58,505 bases of DNA. Origin: Prevotella sp. (GTDB lineage: Bacteria; Bacteroidota; Bacteroidia; Bacteroidales; Bacteroidaceae). The stretch covers positions 1 to 58,505 of the forward strand of contig JAFUVV010000042.1 of assembly GCA_017477435.1 (NCBI GenBank), in the 5' to 3' direction. The notes under the pieces are model-generated. The model worked only from the letters and a program-made list of their open reading frames with translations, did no database searches and was not told the DNA's origin. The position numbers and the translations under genes were made by a program. Shown one piece after another: positions 18,055 through 26,799 of this stretch (its first letter is position 1; the number at the start of each line of letters is the position of its first letter).

Positions 18055-18084
18055 CAAATATAAGAAAAAATACAGACAAACAAG
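18055..18084 (-). promoter_or_regulatory. Probable promoter of the GH172-type gene
   Basis: On the minus strand TATATTTG (18062-18055) matches the -7 box. The best -33 candidate, CTTG at 18084-18081 with an 18-bp spacer, is imperfect. Transcription would start near 18049, some 13 nt before the chosen ATG. Confidence 0.5.
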
Positions 18085-18235
18085 AATCGGGAGGTGTTTT
18101 TGCGTAAAAAAACGTGCGTGAAACATTTTTTTGGTGTTCTCGGCGGTGGTCTTATTTGTACTCAGTCCATTTAAGAAAAATGGGGAAAATAGAGAAAAAA
18201 ATGTATCGCCGAGGGTGGAAAAATGCCCTTTTTTC

Positions 18236-18323
18236 ATTAAAGAGCCTCTTTGACGAGGTCAACCCAATGGGTTAATGCCATTAAAGAGCCTTTCTAATGC
18301 CATCAAAGAGGCTTTCTACCGAG
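18236..18323. repeat. 22-bp family-A repeat array, four units
   Basis: Four consecutive 22-bp units at 18236, 18258, 18280 and 18302. The third is the clearest copy (ATTAAAGAGCCTTTCTAATG plus CC); the second is the most divergent and holds CCCAATGGG. Units contain dyad symmetry (CATTA and TAATG arms, AAAG and CTTT within). The array lies in the divergent gap between the GH172-type gene and gdhA. Confidence 0.85.
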
Positions 18324-18590
18324 GCAAAAAAAGGCCATTTTTTGCCTTTTTTGGTGCAAAAACGGGTGTTTTTCCGATGTCGTGGCGACCTGTCTCTTGG
18401 TAACCGGCTGCATTACAGTGTTTTATGAAAAGCGCTCAAAACTCGCGTATTTTCGGCCGCGCGATTTCTATTTTGAAATTATCGCACTCTCGTGCGTTAA
18501 GAGAAGTTAAAAACAGCCTTTTTCGGGGGGTGTTTTCATAGCCCTTTTTCCGTGAAACAATTTGCTTTTTTATAAATTTCCGGCGTTTTA
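18324..18590. other. Rest of the divergent gap upstream of gdhA
   Basis: Together with the array before it and the promoter after it this makes a 668-bp gap between divergent genes. It contains poly-T and poly-A stretches with a GGCC-centred inverted repeat (AAAAAAGGCCATTTTTTGCC near 18326) but no open reading frame with coding character. Confidence 0.5.
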
Positions 18591-18622
18591 TTTGGAGGTG
18601 ACAAAGAAAAGACTTACTTTTG
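18591..18622 (+). promoter_or_regulatory. Promoter of gdhA
   Basis: TTTG at 18591-18594 and TACTTTTG at 18615-18622 are separated by 20 bp, an exact Bacteroidetes promoter. The start near 18628 leaves a leader of about 77 nt before the gdhA ATG at 18705. Confidence 0.82.
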
Positions 18623-18704
18623 TATAATCTTTTGACAATAAGCCGTCAGGCATATAGTTTTCAAACAATTAAAATAACAGATCTACAAAAAAGACAATGC
18701 TACT

Positions 18705-20042
18705 ATGAATGTAGAGAAAATCATGCAAGACCTGGAGCGCAAGCATCCGGGCGAGTCAGAGTATTTGCAGGCAGTGCGCGAAGTGCTGCTCTCTATCGAA
18801 GACGTTTACAACCAGCACCCCGAGTTTGAGAAGGCCAAGCTCATCGAGCGCCTTGTCGAGCCCGAGCGGATAATCACGTTCCGCGTGCCATGGACCGATG
18901 ACAACGGCGAAGTGCACGTCAACCTTGGTTACCGCGTGCAGTACAATAGCGCCATTGGCCCATATAAGGGCGGACTGCGTTTCCATCCGTCGGTGAACCT
19001 CTCGATCCTGAAGTTCCTCGGATTCGAGCAGACATTCAAGAACGCTCTCACCACCCTGCCCATGGGCGGCGGCAAGGGAGGATCAGACTTCTCCATCCGC
19101 GGTCGTTCCGACGCCGAGGTGATGCGCTTCTGCCAGGCATTCATGACAGAGCTCTATCGCCATATCGGTCCCGACGAAGACGTGCCGGCAGGCGACATTG
19201 GAGTCGGCGGACGCGAGATAGGCTACCTCTTCGGGATGTATAAGAAGCTGACCCACCAGTTCCAGGGCGTGCTCACCGGCAAGGGCCTCGAGTTCGGCGG
19301 CTCACGCATACGTCCGGAAGCCACAGGCTACGGCGCCATATACTTCGTCAACCACATGCTCTCCACCCGCGGTGAAGAGATAAAGGGCAAGACCATCGCC
19401 ATCTCCGGATTCGGCAACGTGGCATGGGGCGCTGCCAAGAAGGCGACGGAGCTCGGAGCAAAGGTCGTGACCATCAGCGGTCCCGACGGATACATCTACG
19501 ATCCAGCCGGCCTCGACGAAGAGAAGATTGCCTATATGCTCGAACTCCGTGCCTCTGGCAACGATGTCTGTCAGCCATACGAGGAAGAGTTCCCCGGTTC
19601 GAAATTCTTCCCCGGCCATAAGCCATGGGAGCAGAAAGCCGACATCTACATGCCATGCGCTACCCAGAACGAGCTCAACGGCGAAGATGCCGACCACATC
19701 CTGGCCAACAATCCTATCTGCGTGGCCGAGGTGTCGAACATGGGCTGCACGGCTGAGGCTGCCGAGAAGTTCGTAGCAACGAAGACCCTCTTTGCCCCTG
19801 GCAAGGCTGTAAACGCCGGCGGAGTGGCAACATCGGGACTGGAGATGACGCAGAACTCGATGCGACTGAGCTGGAGCAATCAGGAAGTAGACGAGAAACT
19901 ACACTATATAATGTCGTCGATTCATGAGCAGTGCGTGAAGTATGGCACCGAAGCCGACGGATATATCGACTACGTGAAAGGCGCAAATATCGCCGGATTC
20001 ATGAAAGTGGCCAACGCCATGATGGCGCAGGGCATTGTCTAA
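18705..20042 (+). CDS. gdhA: Glutamate dehydrogenase, NADP-type small hexameric form
   Basis: A 445-residue enzyme interconverting 2-oxoglutarate plus ammonia and glutamate. Conserved elements: GYRVQYNSAIGPYKGGLRFH and the catalytic-lysine block TLPMGGGKGG (residues about 122-131), PAGDIGVGGREIGY, GGSRIRPEATGYG and the nucleotide-binding loop SGFGNVAWG. Length matches the 450-residue hexameric class, which in Bacteroidetes is usually the ammonia-assimilating enzyme; the coenzyme preference is inferred from this class. The next gene, rlpA-like, starts 15 bp later, so both may share the promoter at 18591. Confidence 0.95.
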   Translation: MNVEKIMQDLERKHPGESEYLQAVREVLLSIEDVYNQHPEFEKAKLIERLVEPERIITFRVPWTDDNGEVHVNLGYRVQYNSAIGPYKGGLRFHPSVNLSILKFLGFEQTFKNALTTLPMGGGKGGSDFSIRGRSDAEVMRFCQAFMTELYRHIGPDEDVPAGDIGVGGREIGYLFGMYKKLTHQFQGVLTGKGLEFGGSRIRPEATGYGAIYFVNHMLSTRGEEIKGKTIAISGFGNVAWGAAKKATELGAKVVTISGPDGYIYDPAGLDEEKIAYMLELRASGNDVCQPYEEEFPGSKFFPGHKPWEQKADIYMPCATQNELNGEDADHILANNPICVAEVSNMGCTAEAAEKFVATKTLFAPGKAVNAGGVATSGLEMTQNSMRLSWSNQEVDEKLHYIMSSIHEQCVKYGTEADGYIDYVKGANIAGFMKVANAMMAQGIV

Positions 20043-20057
20043 CGAAACTGAAAGCGC

Positions 20058-20684
20058 GTGAGAAAGGAAATAGTCTTATCACTTTTAGCTATAATACTCA
20101 TGTGGGGCTCTGCCAGTCTGCACGCACAGTCGCAGACAGGCAAAGCCTCTTATTATGCTAAAAAGTTCATTGGCCGGCGTACGGCAAGCGGCGAGCGACT
20201 CCATCGCGACAGCCTCACTTGCGCCCACCTGAAGTATCCTTTCGGCACGCGACTGAAGGTGATAAATCCTGCCAACGGCAAAGAAGTCATCGTGCGTGTG
20301 AACGACCGAGGCCCATATCACCGCGGGAGAATAATAGATCTCTCTTGGGGAGCAGCTCGCGAGCTGGGCATACTGGCCCAGGGAATAGCGATGGTGAGGG
20401 TAGAAGTGGTACACGGCGACGATAACGTGCCCTATCGCATCGACGAGAAACTCGAGCTCGATATACCCGATTTCGAAATCTATGAGCCCATGCTGAAGTT
20501 CGACGACGATTGGGAGGGAATGGTGCCACAGCTCAATCTGCCCGAAGTGCCAATGACTACGGTGGGAAACGAAGATACGAAGGACGAAAAGACGATGACG
20601 AAGGACGAAAAGACGATGACGAAGGACGAAAAGACGATGACGAAGGACGAAAAGACGAAAGGACGAAAGACTAAGAAACGATGA
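20058..20684 (+). CDS. RlpA-like double-psi beta-barrel septal protein with a repeat tail
   Basis: A 208-residue exported protein: signal peptide in residues 1 to about 23, then the RlpA fold with [37 protein letters not shown] and [18 protein letters not shown]. RlpA proteins bind or cleave peptidoglycan lacking stem peptides at the division site; the catalytic pair (His and Asp of the DRGP block) looks present. The start is a GTG at 20058; no ATG precedes the signal peptide. The C-terminal 40 residues are a tandem repeat of TKDEKTM encoded by exact 21-bp units, a charged, probably disordered tail. No SPOR domain is present. Confidence 0.82.
   Translation: MRKEIVLSLLAIILMWGSASLHAQSQTGKASYYAKKFIGRRTASGERLHRDSLTCAHLKYPFGTRLKVINPANGKEVIVRVNDRGPYHRGRIIDLSWGAARELGILAQGIAMVRVEVVHGDDNVPYRIDEKLELDIPDFEIYEPMLKFDDDWEGMVPQLNLPEVPMTTVGNEDTKDEKTMTKDEKTMTKDEKTMTKDEKTKGRKTKKR
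20577..20660. repeat. 21-bp coding tandem repeat in the RlpA-like gene
   Basis: Four copies of a 21-bp unit beginning ACGAAGGACGAAAAGACGAT at 20577, 20598, 20619 and 20640, identical except at the end of the last. Each encodes seven residues (TKDEKTM), so copy-number changes keep the frame. Related sequence continues past the stop codon at 20684. Confidence 0.93.
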
Positions 20685-20761
20685 CGAAGGACAAAACGAC
20701 AGAGAGTCGGAAACAAAAGTAAATAACGTTTAACTATTTAACATTTAACATATTAACATAT

Positions 20762-21679
20762 ATGAAACGCATCTCAACAACACTCACGCTGATGGCCTTT
20801 GCCATCGCGATGACCGCTCAGAGCCTGTTTGTGGGCACGTATAATGTGCGCTATGCCAACGGCGACGACGTGGAAGAAGGTAATGGCTGGACACGCCGCT
20901 GTCCTGTCCTCTGCGACATGATAAACTTTGAGGAGCCCGACATCTTCGGTACTCAGGAAGCATTGATTCTGCAGCTGAAAGACATGCTCAAGCGTCTGCC
21001 GCAGTACAGTTACATCGGTGTGGCGCGCGAAGACGGCAAGGAGGACGGCGAACACTCGGCAATCTTCTATCGCAAGGACAAGTTCAAGCTGCTCGACTCG
21101 GGCAACTTCTGGCTCAGTGAGACCCCCGACAAGCCCGGCCTGGGATGGGATGCCGCCTGCACACGCATCTGTACGTGGGGAAAATTCAAGGACACAAAGT
21201 CGAAATTGAAGTTCTACTACTTCAACCTCCACATGGACCATGTCGGACGTGTGGCACGTCGTGAGGGTGCCAAGCTCGTGATACAGAAGATTAAGGAGAT
21301 TGCCGGAGAGAAGGCTCCTGTGATTCTGACAGGCGACTTCAATGTCGACCAGAACGACGAGATCTACTCCATCTTCTCGCAATCGGGTCTGCTCGACGAC
21401 ACCTATGCCGTTGCTGAGCATCGCTTTGCAGAGAACGGGACGTTTGTGGACTATAAGACCGACCGTTTCACGAAGAGTCGTATCGACCATATCTTCGTGA
21501 CGAAGAACTTCAAGGTGCATCGTTATGGCGTGCTTACCAATGGCTACTGGACTCCGAAGGAGGGAACCGTGTCTCATGGTAGCGGCAATGCTCCTCGCGA
21601 GTTGCGTATGAGGAAGTACGACCGTCGCATGCCTTCGGATCACTATCCTGTGTTTGCAAAGATAGAATATAAGAAATAG
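20762..21679 (+). CDS. Secreted endonuclease/exonuclease/phosphatase-family hydrolase
   Basis: A 305-residue protein with a signal peptide (MKRISTTLTLMAFAIAMTAQ). All catalytic blocks of the EEP (DNase I-like) superfamily are present: Asn28 (GTYNVRY), Glu66 (GTQEA), His157 (NLHMDH), Asp192/Asn194 (TGDFNVD), Asp242 (SRIDHIF) and Asp293/His294 (PSDHYP). It is therefore expected to be an active metal-dependent phosphodiesterase or phosphomonoesterase outside the cytoplasm. The substrate (nucleic acid, phospholipid or sugar phosphate) is not determined. It stands alone behind a 77-bp gap and ends at a terminator shared with the convergent lipoprotein gene. Confidence 0.88.
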   Translation: MKRISTTLTLMAFAIAMTAQSLFVGTYNVRYANGDDVEEGNGWTRRCPVLCDMINFEEPDIFGTQEALILQLKDMLKRLPQYSYIGVAREDGKEDGEHSAIFYRKDKFKLLDSGNFWLSETPDKPGLGWDAACTRICTWGKFKDTKSKLKFYYFNLHMDHVGRVARREGAKLVIQKIKEIAGEKAPVILTGDFNVDQNDEIYSIFSQSGLLDDTYAVAEHRFAENGTFVDYKTDRFTKSRIDHIFVTKNFKVHRYGVLTNGYWTPKEGTVSHGSGNAPRELRMRKYDRRMPSDHYPVFAKIEYKK

Positions 21680-21702
21680 TATCTTAGCCGGTTTAGAAAC
21701 CA

Positions 21703-21740
21703 ATCAGAGGGAACTCCTTGTGGGGTTCCCTCTGATGTTT
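21703..21740. terminator. Terminator between convergent genes
   Basis: A perfect 12-bp stem (21703-21714 with 21725-21736), 10-nt loop, then GTTTTAT. It lies 23 bp after the EEP gene stop and 45 bp after the stop of the minus-strand lipoprotein gene, so it may serve both. Confidence 0.85.
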
Positions 21741-21780
21741 TATGTCGTTGCCGGCGGGTCTTCTTTCCTGCCTTGGCGTC

Positions 21781-22608
21781 TTATTTCTTGCTCGTGGTTA
21801 TGTTGAACTCGCTGACCTTCGATATGGCGTGGTTGCCTTGTACGACTGATATGCATAGTTTCACCATGCCGTCTTTCAGTCGGTTGTCGCCCTTCACGAG
21901 TGCGGTGTATCTGATGCCTCGCCCTGGGTCTATGCGCTCCACGTGCATGCCCGGGGAGATGTAGATGTGCTTGTTGCCAGTGGCGTCGATCACCGTGGGT
22001 TCAACGTCGTAGAGCGGTGCCTCGCCGTGGTTGTAGACCTCGAATATCACCTTGCAAAGCTCACCTCGGCTGATGCGGTTGTCGCCGTTGTCGTCGATGA
22101 AGCGTGCGTTGCGTATCTCGATGGTCGGTGTGTAAGTGTATGCGCTTGCCAACTGCTCTACGCTGGAGGTGCTGGGCATCATGGTCGTCGGCTCGCTGCC
22201 TTTATATTCGCCGCTGTACTCCTCGCCTGTGAAGTCGTAGATGCGGTCGTCGCCGCTGTTTGTGGCATCGAATCCGCTGTCGTAGTTGTCGTAGCCGCTG
22301 TTGTATTCTGCGTTCTGACGTGCTTTCCGTGCAGCGGCTCTTTCGGCCTTGTCGTGCTTATATTGTGCGTAGTCGTCGGCTTTCTTCTTGTCGGCTTGTG
22401 CTCCGATGGCGCCTCCGATGATTGCTCCGCCTGCCATACCGACGATAGTACCCACGTCGTGTCCGCGCGGTCCGCTGGATATGCCACCAATGGCACTGCC
22501 GAGGATACCGCCCAGATGGGTGCCTGTGTAGGCTCCTGCTCCTGTGTATGTGCCGCAGCTGCTGATGATGAGCACGAGTGCTGTGGCGAGTATGACTGTC
22601 TTCTTCAT
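21781..22608 (-). CDS. Glycine-zipper lipoprotein with a CARDB-like C-terminal domain
   Basis: A 275-residue lipoprotein: the lipobox ends at Cys18 (LIISSCGTY). Residues about 32-70 form a glycine zipper (GGILGSAIGGISSG, GMAGGAIIGGAIGAQ) typical of membrane-inserting periplasmic proteins. A charged, Asn/Asp/Tyr-rich linker follows. Residues about 160-272 look like an Ig-like CARDB domain (FIDDNGDNRISRGELCKVIFEVYN, then APLYDVEPTV). The overall role is unknown; binding to outer membrane or another envelope protein is a guess. It is expressed from its own promoter at 22676-22646. Confidence 0.75.
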   Translation of the reverse strand: MKKTVILATALVLIISSCGTYTGAGAYTGTHLGGILGSAIGGISSGPRGHDVGTIVGMAGGAIIGGAIGAQADKKKADDYAQYKHDKAERAAARKARQNAEYNSGYDNYDSGFDATNSGDDRIYDFTGEEYSGEYKGSEPTTMMPSTSSVEQLASAYTYTPTIEIRNARFIDDNGDNRISRGELCKVIFEVYNHGEAPLYDVEPTVIDATGNKHIYISPGMHVERIDPGRGIRYTALVKGDNRLKDGMVKLCISVVQGNHAISKVSEFNITTSKK

Positions 22609-22645
22609 TTTCTTATAGCTTTTGATGGTTTATATTTCTGTGTTG

Positions 22646-22676
22646 CAAAGTTAAGTATTCCTATTGGCTTGTCAAA
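22646..22676 (-). promoter_or_regulatory. Promoter of the glycine-zipper lipoprotein gene
   Basis: On the minus strand TTTG (22676-22673) and TAACTTTG (22653-22646) are 19 bp apart. Transcription would start near 22640, about 32 nt before the ATG at 22608. Confidence 0.8.
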
Positions 22677-22714
22677 ATGCAATTTCCCTAAACGTGAGTA
22701 GGGAAAACCCTAAA

Positions 22715-22805
22715 TTAGGTTTTAGGTTTTAAGTTTTAAGTTTTTAGGGCTTTGGTTTATGAGGTTTTTAGGTTTTTGGTTTTGGTTTTTTGGGGCTTTG
22801 AGGAT
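22715..22805. repeat. T/G-rich low-complexity stretch
   Basis: Irregular repeats of GTTTTA, GGTTTTT and GGTTTTGG on the plus strand, with almost no C. It lies between the stop of the six-hairpin glycosidase gene and the promoter of the lipoprotein gene. No fixed period and no stem-loop is evident. Confidence 0.6.
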
Positions 22806-22812
22806 GATTTTT

Positions 22813-24801
22813 TCAGAGTCTTATCGTCAGCTTCTTGCCCTTAAACTCTTTGGTTGTAACGGTTTTTCCTTCTTTTACTATGTCGATCTTCACCCTTCCA
22901 CCATCGCGTCGGACGACGATGTCGAAATTGTCCTGACAGATTCTTACGTGCCGTAGTGCCATCTGTGGCCAGTCTTCAGGCAGTCGTGGCAGTAGGGTGA
23001 ACGTGCGCAGTCCTGTCGGTCGGATGCCGAACAGTCCTTCTGTGAACACCCTGCCATATAGTCCGCTTTCTGCTGCGAGATGTCGCTGGTTGCCTTCGGG
23101 CCATGCTTCGATGGCGTAGGGCACGTGGCTTCCCAGTAGCCGCTGTGTGGAGTAGTACTGCAGGTGGTTCAGTGTGCGCTCGGTGTCGCCTGCCATCAGT
23201 GCGCCACGCAGGGCGTAGAGCGTCGTGCGGTCCCAGAAGGTGGTCGATCCTTGCTGCGTGAGCATGCCGTCCTTTGTCCACAGCTTGTCGGAATAGAGAG
23301 CTTCGAGTGTGCCCTCTGCATGGGTGAAAATGCCCATCGTCAGGGGAATGCAGATCCACGAACGGAGCAGCGTGCAGCCGTCGTAATACTGGTAGGTGTC
23401 GTAGCCTTGTATGTTGCGGTGGAAATAGCTCTCAATTTTTTTCTCCATCTGTCGTGCTTCGTCGGCATATTTCTTTTCCGCCTTCTTCCCCAGTTTCAGT
23501 TCCTTGGCCAGATATGATGCCGAGAGCAGTGCGTCGTAGTAGAGCGAACTCGTGCAGAGGTTTGCCTCTCCGCTTGGAAATCTGTTCTCGAGCTCGTCGC
23601 AGTCGGAAGCCACTGCTCCTCCCTTGTTCAGTTTCCTGTGGCAGTATTCCAGGCACCACTCAATGAGTGGCCACAGCTGTCGTGCCTCGTCGATGCTTCC
23701 TCTGGCGAGGGCATATCGTGCTGCGCCGTAGGCTATCATTGCCTGGTCGCCGCGGTCGCCGGCACCGTTCCAGATGTCGGTGCCTTCGGCTATGATGCTC
23801 GAGGGGATGGGCTGCCACGCGTCGTTCATAAACCTGGCAAAGTGTCGGAACGAGTTCAGCGCCGATTGGCAGCCGTATTCATAGCCCGTGAACGGGAAGT
23901 AGGGGTTCATGTATTCTGCCTGGTCGTTGGCCCAGATTGCGGCATAGTACGACTCTCCGCCGGGTCCGTGCATCGGGCCGCCTTTCGTCTGGTAGATACT
24001 TTCCTGCGAACGTATCTTCGAGAATGCGAACATGCGGTTGAGCACCTCGTCGGGGGTGTCGAGGATGAGGTTTTGCTGCCATGTGCTCACTACTTCCTGT
24101 CGCATCCGCAGCTCTTCGCCGGCATCGACGGCGGGCGTCGGTTCGCTGTCGACAACTGCCGAGGTGACGGCGCAGAACGACATGCTCTCGCCCGGATTTA
24201 GCTCCCTGACGGTGCTGCCGTAGATTTTCTGTTCAATCCGATAAGCTCCGCCTACTCCCTCCGATGCCGGCGTCGTCAGCGTCGGATGCCAGTCGTCGAT
24301 TGCTATGCGAGCCTTGCGCTGGCCATCGTTCGTCAGTGTAAAGAGCTCTACGAGTGCGGGTTTCTCGGTCGACGGCAGTATGCAACGGGTGATTTTGATG
24401 TCTCTCGCACTGCTCACCACGGTCAGTGTGCCGTCGAGCGTGATATGGTCTACTTTCTCTCCCAGTCTGACGATTGCGTTCTTGTTTACTCTCACCGCCT
24501 CGAGCGGGTTCCAGTCTATCCGTCTCATCAGGCTTGCGTGTGTGTCGTTGGGTATTGTGCGCAGCAGTGGCCACACCATGCCGCGGCTGCAGTGGAAACG
24601 TCCCTGTGCGTCTACGCCGTAGCGTAGGCGCACCGACATGCGCTTGCCCGACATCTCGATGTCGTCGTCGTGGGCGCGGCCGTCGAATGTCCATGTGATG
24701 CTGTTGCCCTCGCCGAGCGTCCAGTAGCTGTCCTGCGACTCCGCATGAAGGCCGGCAGGAAGGAGAAGGGTGGTAAGAATAAATGCTTTCAGTGTACTCA
24801 T
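22813..24801 (-). CDS. Secreted six-hairpin (alpha/alpha barrel) glycoside hydrolase-like protein
   Basis: A 662-residue protein with a signal peptide (MSTLKAFILTTLLLPAGLHA). An N-terminal beta-rich domain (about 25-220) is followed by a helical barrel (about 230-580) with aromatic and acidic motifs of six-hairpin glycosidases: YYAAIWANDQAEYMNPY, GTDIWNGAGDRGDQA, RFPSGEANLCTSSLYYDAL and EAWPEGNQRHLAAESGLYG. A C-terminal beta domain closes the protein. Such proteins include GH78-, GH95- and GH65-like enzymes; I cannot assign the family or substrate. A 22-bp repeat array lies just upstream. It is co-directional with the DUF4886 gene. Confidence 0.75.
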   Translation of the reverse strand: MSTLKAFILTTLLLPAGLHAESQDSYWTLGEGNSITWTFDGRAHDDDIEMSGKRMSVRLRYGVDAQGRFHCSRGMVWPLLRTIPNDTHASLMRRIDWNPLEAVRVNKNAIVRLGEKVDHITLDGTLTVVSSARDIKITRCILPSTEKPALVELFTLTNDGQRKARIAIDDWHPTLTTPASEGVGGAYRIEQKIYGSTVRELNPGESMSFCAVTSAVVDSEPTPAVDAGEELRMRQEVVSTWQQNLILDTPDEVLNRMFAFSKIRSQESIYQTKGGPMHGPGGESYYAAIWANDQAEYMNPYFPFTGYEYGCQSALNSFRHFARFMNDAWQPIPSSIIAEGTDIWNGAGDRGDQAMIAYGAARYALARGSIDEARQLWPLIEWCLEYCHRKLNKGGAVASDCDELENRFPSGEANLCTSSLYYDALLSASYLAKELKLGKKAEKKYADEARQMEKKIESYFHRNIQGYDTYQYYDGCTLLRSWICIPLTMGIFTHAEGTLEALYSDKLWTKDGMLTQQGSTTFWDRTTLYALRGALMAGDTERTLNHLQYYSTQRLLGSHVPYAIEAWPEGNQRHLAAESGLYGRVFTEGLFGIRPTGLRTFTLLPRLPEDWPQMALRHVRICQDNFDIVVRRDGGRVKIDIVKEGKTVTTKEFKGKKLTIRL

Positions 24802-24831
24802 ATATTTCCTTGTTTTTATCTTCTGTATTCA

Positions 24832-24963
24832 CTATCAAGGCTAGATAGCGATGCTGTCAAAGCCAGATAGTGATACTATCAAAGCCAGATAGCGATGCTG
24901 TCAAAGCCAGATAGCGACACTATCAAAGCCAGATAGTGACAATGTCAAAGTCAGACACTGTCG
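24832..24963. repeat. 22-bp family-B repeat array, six units
   Basis: Units start at 24832, 24854, 24876, 24898, 24920 and 24942, exactly 22 bp apart. The core is CTATCAAAGCCAGATAG, whose ends CTATC and GATAG are inverted repeats, followed by a 5-bp variable link (CGATG, TGATA, CGACA, TGACA). The last unit is degraded. It fills the gap between two minus-strand genes. The same core occurs in opposite orientation at 47773-47904. Confidence 0.93.
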
Positions 24964-24969
24964 GCGGCG

Positions 24970-25743
24970 TTATCTGATGTTTATCAGGTGGAGGTTTTCC
25001 AGCACCGTGTGCTGTGCTGTCTGCTGCAGCAGTTCGGCCTTGTCGTCGGCGATACCGCACTTCACCCCCGTCTGGTATGGCCGTTGGAAGATGGTGGTGA
25101 AGATGACGTTGGCCGCGAGGTAGGAACCCATTATCGACGGATGGGTGCAGTCGTCTTCGTAGAGCTGAATCTCCGGGTGCTCATCGCGCACCTTTTTCCA
25201 CGCCATCCCCACGGGTGCGCACCACGACTGGTTCTTGTAGGCCATCTCGAGATAGCTCGTCTTCAGTCGCTCCTGCATCGTCGTGTAGTGGTGGGCAGGC
25301 TCGTAGTCGGTCTTGTAGATGGTGCCATACTTGTGGCCCCACGTCATGTAGTAGATCACTCGTACCCCCGGCGAGCCGGCCTTCGCCATGCTGTCGATGG
25401 CGTGAGCGTAAGGGTATGTCGTCTTTATCACGTCCTCTGTGGCGAGCGACGGCAGCGTGCTCTGCTCCTGCACGACGACGTAGTCCCACCCTCCACTCTT
25501 CAGCAGACTGACGAGTCGCGGGTTCTTCAGGTGGCCCGACAGCTGTTCGCCGCCCTTCAGGACGGTGGTCGTGCTCAGACGCATGCGCTGCGACGAGGCG
25601 ATGTCCTTCACTATCTGGGGCAGGTCGTGGAAGTAGGTGTAGCTGTTGCCAATCCACAGGATTCGCAGCGAGTCGCCCTCGGCAGCCGACAGCCTGAACG
25701 ACGCGGCAAGAGAGAGCAGAACGATAAAAAAGAATCTTTTCAT
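24970..25743 (-). CDS. DUF4886 (SGNH-like) secreted protein
   Basis: A 257-residue protein with a signal peptide (MKRFFFIVLLSLAASFRLSA). It starts with ILWIGNSYTYFHDLP, a block I equivalent to the GDS/GNS motif of SGNH hydrolases, and has VVVQEQS in the middle and DDCTHPS near the end, the usual Asp-x-x-His of block V. This pattern fits the DUF4886 family of Bacteroidetes, probably esterases acting on carbohydrate or lipid acyl groups. Substrate unknown. A -7-like box (TACATTTG, 25785-25778) lies about 35 bp upstream. Confidence 0.78.
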   Translation of the reverse strand: MKRFFFIVLLSLAASFRLSAAEGDSLRILWIGNSYTYFHDLPQIVKDIASSQRMRLSTTTVLKGGEQLSGHLKNPRLVSLLKSGGWDYVVVQEQSTLPSLATEDVIKTTYPYAHAIDSMAKAGSPGVRVIYYMTWGHKYGTIYKTDYEPAHHYTTMQERLKTSYLEMAYKNQSWCAPVGMAWKKVRDEHPEIQLYEDDCTHPSIMGSYLAANVIFTTIFQRPYQTGVKCGIADDKAELLQQTAQHTVLENLHLINIR

Positions 25744-25777
25744 GTTGTAGAGCTTTAGATTGTTTCTATAAACTACG

Positions 25778-25785
25778 CAAATGTA
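25778..25785 (-). promoter_or_regulatory. Possible -7 box of the DUF4886 gene
   Basis: TACATTTG on the minus strand matches TAnnTTTG, but no TTTG is found 19-21 bp upstream. Its position, 35 bp before the ATG, is reasonable. Confidence 0.4.
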
Positions 25786-25871
25786 AGGAAAAAAGTTGAA
25801 CGGCGAGAATTTTTTATATAATAAAAACCGAAAAAAAACGTTATAAATATTGGAGAGTGCAGATAATTTGT

Positions 25872-25879
25872 TAAATTTG
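25872..25879 (+). promoter_or_regulatory. Possible -7 box of the aquaporin gene
   Basis: TAAATTTG matches the -7 consensus and lies 65 bp before the aquaporin ATG. The upstream -33 region has only TTGG (25850-25853) at an 18-bp spacing, so the promoter is plausible but imperfect. Confidence 0.45.
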
Positions 25880-25944
25880 CATTTGTGCAGGCAAAATATA
25901 GCCCCCGGAAGTAAGAGATTTGTTTAACTTAAAACTATAACAAG

Positions 25945-26625
25945 ATGAAAAAGTATTTAGCAGAACTCGTTGGAACATTTGTTCTGACATTCTTGGGATG
26001 CGGCGCAGCAGTGAGCCTCAATTGTGGCATCGACGTTGCATCAGTAGTAGGCACAGCCGTAGCATTCGGACTTGCAGTAGTAGCTATGGCTTACACAATC
26101 GGTGGCATCAGCGGTTGCCACATCAACCCCGCCATCACACTGGGAGTATACCTGAGCGGCCGCATGGAGAGCGCTAAGGAATGCGCAATGTACATGCTCT
26201 TCCAGGTTATCGGCGCCATTCTCGCCGCAGCATGTCTCTTCGTAATCGTACAGACAGCTCCCGAACTTGCTGTCGGCACAAAGACAGGTGCTAACGCATG
26301 TAACGGCGGCGTGCTCAACGGCTTCGTCGTAGAGCTCGTGCTGACAACACTGTTCGTGCTCGTAGTGCTCGGTGCAACAAGCAAGACAAACGGCGCAACA
26401 AACAACTTTGCAGGTCTGGCAATCGGTCTGTCGCTCATCCTTATCCACCTCGTGGGCATCAACTTCACAGGCACATCTGTCAACCCGGCACGCTCTATCG
26501 GTCCTGCTCTCTTCGAAGGCGGACAGGCACTCAAAGACCTCTGGGTGTTCATAGTAGCTCCACTCGCAGGCGGTGCTCTCGCTGCTTGCATCTGGAAATG
26601 CCTCACAGCAAAAGAGGAAAAATAG
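25945..26625 (+). CDS. aqpZ: Aquaporin Z, water channel
   Basis: A 226-residue inner-membrane channel with six membrane segments and the two NPA half-helices: HINPAITLG (NPA 61-63) and SVNPARS (180-182). The selectivity-filter residues match the water-specific class: Phe41, His168, Thr177 and Arg183, corresponding to the Phe, His, Thr and Arg of E. coli AqpZ. Glycerol channels carry small or aspartate residues instead. It is a single-gene unit, ended by a terminator at 26646-26673. Confidence 0.92.
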   Translation: MKKYLAELVGTFVLTFLGCGAAVSLNCGIDVASVVGTAVAFGLAVVAMAYTIGGISGCHINPAITLGVYLSGRMESAKECAMYMLFQVIGAILAAACLFVIVQTAPELAVGTKTGANACNGGVLNGFVVELVLTTLFVLVVLGATSKTNGATNNFAGLAIGLSLILIHLVGINFTGTSVNPARSIGPALFEGGQALKDLWVFIVAPLAGGALAACIWKCLTAKEEK

Positions 26626-26645
26626 TTTTTTGTAATTTTTTGGAG

Positions 26646-26673
26646 GGGCGGATAGTTCATCCGCCCTTTTTTT
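26646..26673 (+). terminator. Terminator of aqpZ
   Basis: Stem GGGCGGAT/ATCCGCCC (26646-26653 with 26659-26666), 5-nt loop, followed by seven T. It lies 20 bp after the aqpZ stop. Confidence 0.92.
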
Positions 26674-26799
26674 AGTATCATTCCCTAATGGTGGGGTCAT
26701 TTCTTTTACTCTCTGAGGACGAATGTCCGAAGGAGAAAGTAAATAGGTATGAATACCATCACATAAAAATAAAAACAGAATTTACAGAACACACCTAAT

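Noticed and set aside
20774-21703. 309-codon open frame antisense to the EEP gene
   Set aside because: The sense frame holds all EEP catalytic motifs; the antisense frame has none and runs into the terminator.
22715-22805. Regular tandem repeat
   Set aside because: The T/G-rich stretch has no constant period, so it is reported only as low-complexity sequence.
24832-24963. CRISPR array
   Set aside because: The 22-bp units are contiguous with only 5 bp of near-constant linker and no unique spacers, and no cas genes are in the window. The same applies to the other 22-bp arrays.
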